A stretch of DNA of 11,499 nt from CBDTTM01 sp965363355 (GTDB lineage: Bacteria > Bacillota > Negativicutes > Selenomonadales > Selenomonadaceae). The notes under the pieces were generated by a model, which had not been told where the DNA came from, made no database searches, and saw only the letters and a list, made by a program, of their open reading frames with translations. Numbering within the stretch: the first letter of the stretch is position 1; each line of letters opens with the position of its first letter. The position numbers were made by a program, and so were the translations under genes. This document shows positions 1 to 6,211 of this stretch, piece after piece. Location: the NCBI GenBank assembly GCA_965363355.1, contig CBDTTM010000073.1, positions 1-11,499 on the forward strand. The letters run 5' to 3'.

Positions 1-53
1 GCACGGGATTCTGAATCCCGCATTCGTTGGTTCGAGTCCAGCTACCCCAGCCA
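1..53 (+). tRNA. tRNA-Gln (anticodon CTG), 5'-truncated by window edge
   Basis: This is the 3' portion of a tRNA gene. The anticodon stem is CGGGA (4-8) paired with TCCCG (16-20) around a seven-base loop, TTCTGAA. The anticodon CTG lies at 11-13 and reads the glutamine codon CAG. A five-base variable region follows, then the T arm GTTGG/CCAGC (26-30/38-42) with loop TTCGAGT. The acceptor strand TACCCCA, discriminator G and encoded CCA (51-53) complete the gene. The acceptor 5' strand and D arm lie before the window. The sequence TACCCCA implies a 5' strand TGGGGTA, which is usual for bacterial tRNA-Gln. The gene is probably the last of a tRNA cluster, because a terminator follows directly. 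Confidence 0.92.
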
Positions 54-65
54 TTGTATTTTAGA

Positions 66-89
66 GCATCGCGCAGGCGATGTTTTTTT
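66..89 (+). terminator. Rho-independent terminator of the tRNA transcript
   Basis: The six-base stem CATCGC (67-72)/GCGATG (77-82) has a GCAG tetraloop and is followed directly by seven T residues (83-89). It sits 13 bases after the tRNA CCA end, so it most likely ends the tRNA transcription unit. Confidence 0.85.
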
Positions 90-106
90 GTTGGAAAATA
101 TAGATG

Positions 107-156
107 AAAAATGGGCGCGGGCAAATCGATTGGATTTGTCCTCGCCCATTTTTTTT
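107..156. terminator. Long bidirectional terminator between tRNA-Gln and lysP
   Basis: Stem ATGGGCG (111-117)/CGCCCAT (143-149) continues, after one unpaired base on each side, into GGGCAAATC (119-127)/GATTTGTCC (133-141), which has one G-U pair and a five-base loop. A T-run (150-156) follows on the plus strand, and an A-run (107-111) precedes it, giving a U-run on the minus transcript. The minus-strand permease gene stops at 155, so the hairpin is well placed to end lysP and also to block readthrough from the tRNA side. Confidence 0.9.
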
Positions 157-1654
157 AATGATCTGATAGGTTATCCGTACGCAGATCGATTTCTTTCAAT
201 GGAATAAGCTTTGTTTTGTGTTTGATTTTATACCAAAAATAGAAAATCAAGATGATCGGGATGCCAATGTAGGTCGCGATGGCACCATTCCAATCGATTG
301 TATTACCCATGAAGGCTCCGTAATTTTGTCCAAGCATTACAAGCAAGCATAAAGCCAGTGCAAAGAAGGAACCAAATGGAAAGAGCTTTGCCCGATATTT
401 AAGTGAAGCAAGATCTTTGCCTTGAGCGACAAAAGCTCGGCGGAATCGGTAATGGCAAATCGCGATGCCGACCCAGACGACAAATCCTGTCATGCCGGAT
501 AGGTTCAACAGCCAGGTATAAGCCGTTCCTTCACCAATCAGCGAAGTCAAGAAGGCTAAGAGTCCGAAGCCTGCCGTCAAAAACAATGCATTCGTCGGAA
601 CGCCGCGTTTGTTGACTTTGGCAAAGGCTATCGGTGCTTTGCCTTCTTTTGCCATAGCATAAAGCATACGTGTCGAAGCATAGAGCCCCGAGTTGCCGCA
701 CGATAATACGGCAGTTAAGATAACAAAGTTCATCAAGGAAGCCGCTGCATTGAAACCAGCACGGTCGAGAACCAACGTGAACGGGCTGACAGCGACGCTT
801 TCAACATCGGTCTTAAGCAGGTTCGGGTCCGTGTAAGGCAGCAAGAAACCGATGACGATCATGGTTCCGATGTAAAAGAGCAAAATACGCCAAAAGACAT
901 TGTTGATGGCTTTTGGTACATTTTTTTCTGGGTCTTCACTTTCCCCAGCAGCGATGCCGACAAGCTCAGTTCCCTGGAACGAAAAAGCAGCAATCATAAA
1001 GATGCCGACGATGGAGCCTGCTCCGCCGACAAAAGGCGCTTCGCCGTTTGTCCAGTTAGAAAAACCAGGGGATTGGGTGCCGATTACACCAAAAATCAAG
1101 AGAACGCCAATTGTCAGGAATATCAAAACCATGGCGACTTTTATACTGGCAAACCAGTATTCACTTTCACCGTAGGCTCTAGTTGACAAATAATTGAGGA
1201 TAAATAAAACGATTAGAAAAACAGCACTCCAGATGATGGCCGGAGTGTCCGGAAACCAAAATTTCATGACGAGTGCGCCGGCGACGATTTCGACGGCTAA
1301 GGTAATTGCCCAATTGAGCCAATAATTCCAGCCGATAGCAAAACCGAGGGCTGGGTCGACAAATCGGGAAGCGTAGGTGCCAAAGGATCCTGGCACTGGC
1401 AGATAGGTAGCCATCTCGCCCAAACTTGTCATGATAAAGTAAACCATAATACCGATGACAGCATATGCCGCCAAAGCACCGCCAGGCCCCGCGGTGCTGA
1501 TTGATGCCCCACTGGCCAAAAACAGGCCTGTCCCTAAGGCACCGCCGATGGCAATCATATTCATATGCCTTGTCTTCAGGCTGCGCTTAAGCTCGCCTTC
1601 TGTCAAAGGTTCATTTTCCCTTGAAAGGGAAAGTTCTTCTTCGTTGATACTCAC
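155..1654 (-). CDS. lysP: LysP-type lysine / basic amino acid permease (APC superfamily)
   Basis: This is an inner-membrane amino acid/proton symporter of about 499 residues with the twelve hydrophobic segments expected of the amino acid transporter family. It resembles E. coli LysP from memory along most of its length. It has the unwound TM1 motif IGGALGTGLF (about 36-45), NYWLNW around Tyr111 and Trp115, a TM5 lysine in ASIKV (about 172), and the SFQGTELVGIAAGESEDP block with Glu230 and Glu238. The last two correspond to glutamates linked to lysine recognition in E. coli LysP. Both possible starts are GTG. The one at 1663 lies on top of the GGAG sequence (1663-1666), while the GTG at 1654 is eight bases after it, so 1654 is preferred. 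The gene stands alone and ends in the hairpin at 107-156. No lysine-riboswitch core was recognised upstream. It could instead carry another cationic amino acid; the family assignment is firm. Confidence 0.9.
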   Translation of the reverse strand: MSINEEELSLSRENEPLTEGELKRSLKTRHMNMIAIGGALGTGLFLASGASISTAGPGGALAAYAVIGIMVYFIMTSLGEMATYLPVPGSFGTYASRFVDPALGFAIGWNYWLNWAITLAVEIVAGALVMKFWFPDTPAIIWSAVFLIVLFILNYLSTRAYGESEYWFASIKVAMVLIFLTIGVLLIFGVIGTQSPGFSNWTNGEAPFVGGAGSIVGIFMIAAFSFQGTELVGIAAGESEDPEKNVPKAINNVFWRILLFYIGTMIVIGFLLPYTDPNLLKTDVESVAVSPFTLVLDRAGFNAAASLMNFVILTAVLSCGNSGLYASTRMLYAMAKEGKAPIAFAKVNKRGVPTNALFLTAGFGLLAFLTSLIGEGTAYTWLLNLSGMTGFVVWVGIAICHYRFRRAFVAQGKDLASLKYRAKLFPFGSFFALALCLLVMLGQNYGAFMGNTIDWNGAIATYIGIPIILIFYFWYKIKHKTKLIPLKEIDLRTDNLSDH

Positions 1655-1924
1655 CGAATCCACTCCATTTCTTTTGTCTGTGATTTATATGTTTGGTTGT
1701 CGAAAACTTATAGCAGATTTGTTTTTCGCGCTATTTTAAAAGCCATAGGCGTGTAAAAAGAGAAATCAGCAAGCTATTTTGACAAACGGGGAAACGCTCT
1801 GATTTTTGTATGAAACAAATAACATAAGCATAACATTTTTATTTTACACGAAAATCAGAATAGATGCCATGATTATTTATGTCTTTCGACCTGGATTTGT
1901 ATCAAATAACGGGGTATTTGGCAG
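1655..1924. other. Upstream region of lysP with crossing inverted repeats, no gene seen
   Basis: This AT-rich stretch has no credible reading frame. Two perfect nine-base inverted repeats are present: CGTGTAAAA (1750-1758) with TTTTACACG (1842-1850), and TCTGATTTT (1798-1806) with AAAATCAGA (1851-1859). They share one contiguous 18-base partner block (1842-1859), so as RNA they would be either mutually exclusive or a pseudoknot. A smaller hairpin CAAATA/TATTTG lies at 1903-1920. Reading toward lysP, no promoter close to consensus is obvious. TTGTCA (reverse complement of 1776-1781) is a possible -35 box but lacks a good partner. A lysP promoter may be here, or transcription may come from the stronger promoter at 2015-2043. 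Confidence 0.4.
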
Positions 1925-1951
1925 AAAAAAAGCCAGACCATAAGGCCTGGC
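1925..1951 (-). terminator. Rho-independent terminator on the minus strand upstream of lysP
   Basis: On the minus strand, GCCAGGCC, a TTAT loop and GGTCTGGC (with one internal mismatch) precede seven T residues (1931-1925). No annotated minus-strand gene lies to its right, so it must end a non-coding transcript or act as an attenuator for lysP. The plus strand lacks a T-run, so the hairpin does not terminate in that direction. Confidence 0.75.
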
Positions 1952-2008
1952 AAAAAGCAAAACATAATAAAAAATAAGTGCTTTTGAGTAGACCGCAAAA
2001 TCGGCCTG
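1925..2008 (-). ncRNA. Candidate small RNA or terminated leader upstream of lysP
   Basis: From the minus-strand promoter at 2015-2043, transcription should start near 2008-2006. The first hairpin is AGGCCG (2007-2002)/CGGTCT (1995-1990) with loop ATTTTG. A U-rich linker of about 38 bases follows. The transcript then ends in hairpin GCCAGGCC (1951-1944)/GGTCTGGC (1939-1932), which has one mismatch, and seven U residues. The product would be about 83 nt. Both hairpins carry the same arms, CAGGCC and GGTCT, so each 5' arm can also pair with the other hairpin's 3' arm. This is the layout of an attenuator. It could be a free-standing small RNA, or a leader that sometimes reads through into lysP about 270 bases on. 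No known RNA family was recognised. Confidence 0.5.
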
Positions 2009-2014
2009 AAACTC

Positions 2015-2043
2015 ATTATATAGGAAGGCGGGAAAATAGTCTA
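2015..2043 (-). promoter_or_regulatory. Minus-strand vegetative promoter of the candidate small RNA
   Basis: The -10 box is a perfect TATAAT (complement of 2015-2020). A 17-base spacer (2021-2037) separates it from TAGACT (complement of 2038-2043), which matches four of six -35 positions. Transcription would run toward lysP and meet the terminator at 1951-1925 after about 80 bases. A DNA palindrome, GAGT...ACTC around the first hairpin (1986-2014), abuts the -10 box and might serve as an operator. Confidence 0.6.
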
Positions 2044-2051
2044 GTCTTTTG

Positions 2052-2074
2052 GAAATTTAAGTAGAGAAATTTAA
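2052..2074. repeat. Two direct repeats GAAATTTAA upstream of the EAL gene
   Basis: GAAATTTAA occurs at 2052-2060 and again at 2066-2074, 14 bases apart start to start. The repeats lie about 120-140 bases before the preferred start of the GGDEF/EAL gene and just upstream of the minus-strand promoter. TTTAAT at 2070-2075 resembles a plus-strand -10 box but has no well-spaced -35. They could be regulator binding sites or chance repeats in AT-rich DNA. Confidence 0.3.
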
Positions 2075-2191
2075 TAAGGCAGGATTTTTATTTGGCCGTC
2101 AAGAACTTACTACATGTATTTATCAGAAAAGTCAAAGGATTGTCGTGATGGATATGGTAGGATGAAGCAGGATGCGGAGAGGAAGATCTTT

Positions 2192-5095
2192 ATGCGAAGG
2201 ATGGCAGCGCAGAAAAGTTTGGGGAGGAGAATGGCGAGCCGATGGTTAGCTGGCTTAGTGGCAGCATTACTCCTCTTTTTTAATATGGTACTGCCTGTTC
2301 AGGCACAATTGCGGCAGATGGTCCGCGTTGGTTTCGTCAATCTTCCCTACTATATGGAGGTTGATGAACAGGGGCATCGCAGCGGCTATGGCTATGAATG
2401 TTTGCAGGAAGTGGCCCAGTATGCCAATTGGCAATTTGAATATGTCGATGGGGCTTGGCCGGATTTGATGAATAAGCTGCATCGCGGCGAAATAGATTTG
2501 CTCACCGGGGTTCCTGCGAGTCTGGGAACGAGTCCGGATCTTGCCTTGGTCGGTGCAATGGGAAGCATGCATTTGACGTTGTCGAGAGCTCCAGGTATCG
2601 ATCCCCAACAAAAGATTCAACGAATCGGATCTTTGTTTGGAGCTTATGGAGGCGATGTCTTAGAAAAATACAGCCAACAGCAAAATTTTTCTTATACTTC
2701 GTATCTTTATTCATCGGCTAAACTGCTGGAGCAGGCGGCGAGGACCGGGGAAATTGATGCGATCATGGCAGATCGGCAGTTCTTCAATGTGATGGGGCCG
2801 GTTGTCACCGATTTTGAGCCACAGCTGATCTATATGGCAGTGCGCAAAGACAATCCAGAATTATTGAATGAGCTCAATGCGGCAGTTGCCGATATGCAGC
2901 AAGAAGATCCGCATCTGCTCAATCGGCTTTATCAGAAATATTATGTCAATACGATGGCGGTCCCTTTGGTACTGACTCCGGAGGAAAAAGCCTATTTACA
3001 GAAGAAAAAAGAATTGGTCATTGTTGCATCTCCAGACCAAAAACCTTATTCTTATTTTTCTGATGGAAAAATTGCGGGAATTGTCGGTGATCTTGTAGAG
3101 AAAATGGGGAGAGACCTAGGCATCCGCATTCGTGTAATTGAGCCTAAAAGCTATGCGGAAGCTTTGAGCTTATTGCATAATGGAAAGGCGGATGTCCTGG
3201 CGAATTTCTTTGGTGATTATAGTTGGGCTGAGGGGAACAAGGTCCGCATTACCCAGCCGTATCTGCGGTCGCGTTATGTTTTATTGACGCGTAAAGGCGC
3301 GCTGCCACAGAGCCCTAAAGTCGCTTGCGTAAAGGATTATTTTTATGCGAAGTCTTATGCTGCCAAGATTTATCCCGAAGGCGAAATCGTATATTTCAAT
3401 ACAATGGAAGAGTGCGAAGATGCGGTAGCAAGTGGGCAGGCCGATGTGACATTCGTCAATCGGTATTCGGTCCAAGCGGTTTTGCAAAGAGGGAAGTATC
3501 GTAATTTACAGGCGATTCCGGATGAGCGGCTTTTGCACCAGAGCAGTATGGCGGTCGATATCACGCAAGACCCCTTGCTGCTTCATATATTGAATAAGGA
3601 GCTCAATCATTTCAGCTCAGATGAGATGAATCACATCGTAAATGCAAATACGGCCTTGGCTGAGCCCAACAACAGTGCTTTTGAATTTATTTATCGTTAT
3701 CCGGGGCCGGTTGTCAGCGGAATACTTTTAATTGGTTCATTGATTGTTATTCTGCTTTTGCGTGTGAATAAAGAGCGGCGGGAACACTTGAATCACGTTA
3801 ATGAAATCGCCTATAAAGATGAGAATACAGGTTTTTATAATCGGAATTGGCTCGAGGAATTTGTCAGACGACCAGTGGCCGGAAATAAAAACTACGCTAT
3901 GGTTCTGATTGAGGTAAATAGGATGGACCTCCTCATCGATCAATATGGCGAGGCTTTTGTTTATAAGACGGTTCGTGCTATAGCGACCGGGCTCAGCTGC
4001 TATAGCTTCGTGGAAGATTTTGCCGTTGAATCAGGAGCTGGGAAGTTTCTTTGCTTTTGTGATTACGAAGATATCAAGGAATTTAGTGCTTTGATTGAAC
4101 GCTTGTTGCAGCTTTATGGCATGGCAGAGCGTGATAATATCCGGGTCAGCATTCCTTTGAGTGCAGGGATTTATTTGTATGACGATCCGTTGGTGAGCAT
4201 GCGGAAGGCCATTAATTTTGCGGCAATTGCTTGCAGTAAGGTCCATAATATGACAGGAAAAATCAACCTGTATGATGAACAGTTGCAAGAACAGCTCCAT
4301 CTTGAACAGCTCATTGAGTCTCATATGGAAGATAGCCTTGAAAAAGGAGAATTTCAGGTATATTATCAAGGGAAATACGATATAGCCACAGGAAATATTT
4401 GCGGGGCAGAAGCCTTGGTCCGTTGGCACATGCCCGAGCTCGGCTTTTTGAACCCGGGAAATTTCATCGATTTGTTCGAGCAAAATGGCTTTATCATACC
4501 ACTTGATTTTTATATGTTAGAAGCGGTTTGCGTCATGCTGCGAAAGCGGCTCGATGCAGGTGCATCGGTGGTACCCGTCTCGGTGAATCAATCCAGGCTG
4601 CATCTGTCAGAACCGGAATATCTCGAGAAATTGCAAAGGCTCATCGATAAATATAAAATACCAGCAGGCTCGATAGAACTTGAAATCACAGAAACAGCAT
4701 TCGCAGAACTTGGCAGCGGTGCCGAGGGGAAAACTCAAAAATTGTTTGCAGATATGCGGGCCTTAGGCTTTCAAACCTCGATCGATGATTTTGGCAGTGG
4801 TTACTCGTCGTTCATGCTGTTGAATGTTTTGCCGTGGGATACGCTCAAAATCGACCGCTCGCTGCTCACTTCATCGAGCAATTCGCGTCGGACACAAACA
4901 ATTTTGGGGAAAATAATCGAGATGGCAAGCGAACTGGACATCGATGTGATTTGTGAAGGCGTAGAGTCGCAGGAGCAAGCTGATTTGCTGCTGCGTCTTG
5001 ATTGTCATAAGGCCCAAGGGTATCTCTATGCAAGACCTGTTCCGGCAGAGCAGTTTGAAAAAGAACTCGATAAAAACGAAGGAGGAATCGTATGA
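2192..5095 (+). CDS. Membrane c-di-GMP phosphodiesterase with two periplasmic binding domains, degenerate GGDEF and EAL
   Basis: This is a sensor-enzyme of about 967 residues that should hydrolyse cyclic di-GMP in response to an external ligand. Order: signal peptide (to about residue 38, ending near VQAQ), SBP_bac_3 domain 1 (about 44-265), SBP_bac_3 domain 2 (about 275-495), one transmembrane helix (about 505-528), GGDEF-like domain (about 541-690) and EAL domain (about 710-960). The GGDEF signature is replaced by ESGAGKF (from 613), so cyclase activity is unlikely. The EAL domain looks complete: EAL at 740, Asn799 in VSVNQS, Glu831 in ELEITET, Asp865 and Asp866 in IDDFGSGYSS, Lys886, Glu922 in CEGVES, and Gln942 in QGY. 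ATG 2192 is chosen because AGGA (2180-2183) lies eight bases upstream and the signal peptide then starts normally. In-frame ATGs at 2114 and 2162 would add a long polar N-terminus. The ligand is unknown; polar amino acids are typical for the family. Confidence 0.92.
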   Translation: MRRMAAQKSLGRRMASRWLAGLVAALLLFFNMVLPVQAQLRQMVRVGFVNLPYYMEVDEQGHRSGYGYECLQEVAQYANWQFEYVDGAWPDLMNKLHRGEIDLLTGVPASLGTSPDLALVGAMGSMHLTLSRAPGIDPQQKIQRIGSLFGAYGGDVLEKYSQQQNFSYTSYLYSSAKLLEQAARTGEIDAIMADRQFFNVMGPVVTDFEPQLIYMAVRKDNPELLNELNAAVADMQQEDPHLLNRLYQKYYVNTMAVPLVLTPEEKAYLQKKKELVIVASPDQKPYSYFSDGKIAGIVGDLVEKMGRDLGIRIRVIEPKSYAEALSLLHNGKADVLANFFGDYSWAEGNKVRITQPYLRSRYVLLTRKGALPQSPKVACVKDYFYAKSYAAKIYPEGEIVYFNTMEECEDAVASGQADVTFVNRYSVQAVLQRGKYRNLQAIPDERLLHQSSMAVDITQDPLLLHILNKELNHFSSDEMNHIVNANTALAEPNNSAFEFIYRYPGPVVSGILLIGSLIVILLLRVNKERREHLNHVNEIAYKDENTGFYNRNWLEEFVRRPVAGNKNYAMVLIEVNRMDLLIDQYGEAFVYKTVRAIATGLSCYSFVEDFAVESGAGKFLCFCDYEDIKEFSALIERLLQLYGMAERDNIRVSIPLSAGIYLYDDPLVSMRKAINFAAIACSKVHNMTGKINLYDEQLQEQLHLEQLIESHMEDSLEKGEFQVYYQGKYDIATGNICGAEALVRWHMPELGFLNPGNFIDLFEQNGFIIPLDFYMLEAVCVMLRKRLDAGASVVPVSVNQSRLHLSEPEYLEKLQRLIDKYKIPAGSIELEITETAFAELGSGAEGKTQKLFADMRALGFQTSIDDFGSGYSSFMLLNVLPWDTLKIDRSLLTSSSNSRRTQTILGKIIEMASELDIDVICEGVESQEQADLLLRLDCHKAQGYLYARPVPAEQFEKELDKNEGGIV

Positions 5096-5096
5096 T

Positions 5097-5966
5097 ATGA
5101 AAATAGCAATCATTGGGGCGGGGCGTGCAGGACGTGCGCTGGGAAGCGCATTGAAAAACAGACATATTGAAATCGTTGCCGTTGCCGGTGGACATAGTTC
5201 TCAAGCTAGGGATTTTGCCGAATCAATCGGTGCGAAGTTTTGCTCACAGGCAGTGGATGCTGTACAATTGGCTCAAATTGTTTTGCTAGCAGTGCCAGAT
5301 AGAGAAATAGCAATTGTTTCAGAGTCGTTGGCCCGAGAACATCTGCCAGAAGGTGTAGTGGTTTTGCATATCTGCGGCTCAAAAGATGCTTTTGTATTGA
5401 AGGCGCTGCAGGATAAAGGGGTGGCTGTTGGCTCGATGCATCCTTTGCAATCATTTACCGAAAACACCAAAATAAGTGCAGCAAAGGTTGCGGATAGTTA
5501 TTTTGCCATTGATGGGGACGAGGCTGCGATGACTGCTGCAAAAGCTTTGATCGAAGCCGTTGGCGGACATGCGTTGATGATTTCTCCACAGCAAAGAGCA
5601 CTTTATCATGCGTCCGCCTGCATGGCGTCAAACTATATGGTGGCTCTGCTGCGTGGCGCGACGCAAGTTCTTGGGAAATGCGGTATCGAGGAAAAAGATG
5701 CCCTGGCGGCACTGCGACCGATCTTGGAGGGGACTCTGCAAAATATTCTCGAACAGGGGACGAAAAAAGCGCTTACGGGGCCAATCAGCCGTGGTGATTT
5801 AGAAACGGTGCAGGTACATGTAGACAATCTAGATGCTTTTTTGCCGAAGGAGGGGAAACTATACAAAGTGCTTGGGGCCTATACGGCAGATTTTTGTGCA
5901 GTCGAGCATTTGCTGCCTGAAGCTAAGTCTCGTGCAATCCAACAGGTGCTGGATTTTGAACTTTAA
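5097..5966 (+). CDS. Rossmann-like NAD(P)-binding protein with DUF2520 domain
   Basis: This protein of 289 residues is probably a cytoplasmic dinucleotide-binding oxidoreductase whose substrate is not known. The N-terminus is a Rossmann fold with the GxGxxG motif GAGRAG (7-12), followed by VLLAVPD (62-68), typical of the ketopantoate-reductase and F420-dependent reductase superfamily. The motifs SMHPLQSF (113-120), ALYHASACMASNY (168-180) and TGPISRGD (227-234) are characteristic of the Rossmann-like/DUF2520 pair as known from memory. The ATG at 5097 is separated by one base from the TGA of the EAL gene (5093-5095). AAGGAGG (5079-5085) lies inside the end of that gene, so the two are probably co-transcribed and translationally coupled. 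A longer reading frame opens at 4998, but the Rossmann strand begins at 5097. Members are sometimes found beside pantothenate genes; none is seen here. Confidence 0.88.
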   Translation: MKIAIIGAGRAGRALGSALKNRHIEIVAVAGGHSSQARDFAESIGAKFCSQAVDAVQLAQIVLLAVPDREIAIVSESLAREHLPEGVVVLHICGSKDAFVLKALQDKGVAVGSMHPLQSFTENTKISAAKVADSYFAIDGDEAAMTAAKALIEAVGGHALMISPQQRALYHASACMASNYMVALLRGATQVLGKCGIEEKDALAALRPILEGTLQNILEQGTKKALTGPISRGDLETVQVHVDNLDAFLPKEGKLYKVLGAYTADFCAVEHLLPEAKSRAIQQVLDFEL

Positions 5967-6041
5967 TAACCAAATGAAAGAAAAGGGAAAATCATTTCTT
6001 AATAACAGACGTGTGTACATGGGAGCATTTACAGAAAAAGA

Positions 6042-6070
6042 CATTTTGTTTGTTGGTACTGAACAAAATG
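6042..6070. repeat. Perfect inverted repeat upstream of the liv promoter
   Basis: CATTTTGTT (6042-6050) and AACAAAATG (6062-6070) form a perfect nine-base inverted repeat with an 11-base loop. It lies between the DUF2520 gene and the liv promoter. No T-run follows on the plus strand, so it is not a classical terminator for the upstream operon. On the minus strand a weak TCTTTTTCT tract follows. It could be an operator, since it ends about 34 bases before the -35 box, or a weak terminator. Confidence 0.4.
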
Positions 6071-6103
6071 CATGAATAATCTCTGTGTGCAAATAAAAAA
6101 TCA

Positions 6104-6132
6104 TTGACTATTGTAAAAGTGTAAACTATAAT
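6104..6132 (+). promoter_or_regulatory. Promoter of the liv operon
   Basis: TTGACT (6104-6109, five of six -35 positions), a 17-base spacer and a perfect TATAAT (6127-6132) form a near-consensus vegetative promoter. Transcription should start near 6139-6140, giving a 5' leader of about 72 bases before the binding-protein gene. The -10 box lies inside the palindrome ACTAT-A-ATAGT (6125-6135), which might be a repressor site. Confidence 0.85.
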
Positions 6133-6211
6133 AGTGTCCATTAGGATATGAGGAAGAGAATCGGAAAATGTGCTTTCTTGTATACTGACCAAATATATGG
6201 GGGGATTTCGT

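Noticed and set aside
1655..2113. Lysine riboswitch (L box) or T-box in front of lysP
   Set aside because: I read the minus strand for conserved L-box junction motifs and for the T-box AGGGUGG sequence and found neither. The terminator there belongs to a shorter two-hairpin element.
2114..2191. Upstream starts (ATG 2114 or 2162) for the GGDEF/EAL gene
   Set aside because: ATG 2114 has no Shine-Dalgarno sequence, and both would put a long charged stretch before the signal peptide. ATG 2192 has AGGA at eight bases.
4031..4483. Antisense reading frame of 150 codons opposite the GGDEF/EAL gene
   Set aside because: It lies opposite a well-supported coding region, lacks recognisable domains, and has the composition of a shadow frame. 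The same applies to the other opposite-strand frames over the lysP, EAL, DUF2520 and liv genes.
4998..5096. N-terminal extension of the DUF2520 protein from ATG 4998
   Set aside because: It lies within the EAL-coding sequence and would add 33 residues before the Rossmann strand. The start at 5097 begins exactly at the expected MKIAIIGAG strand and has AAGGAGG upstream.
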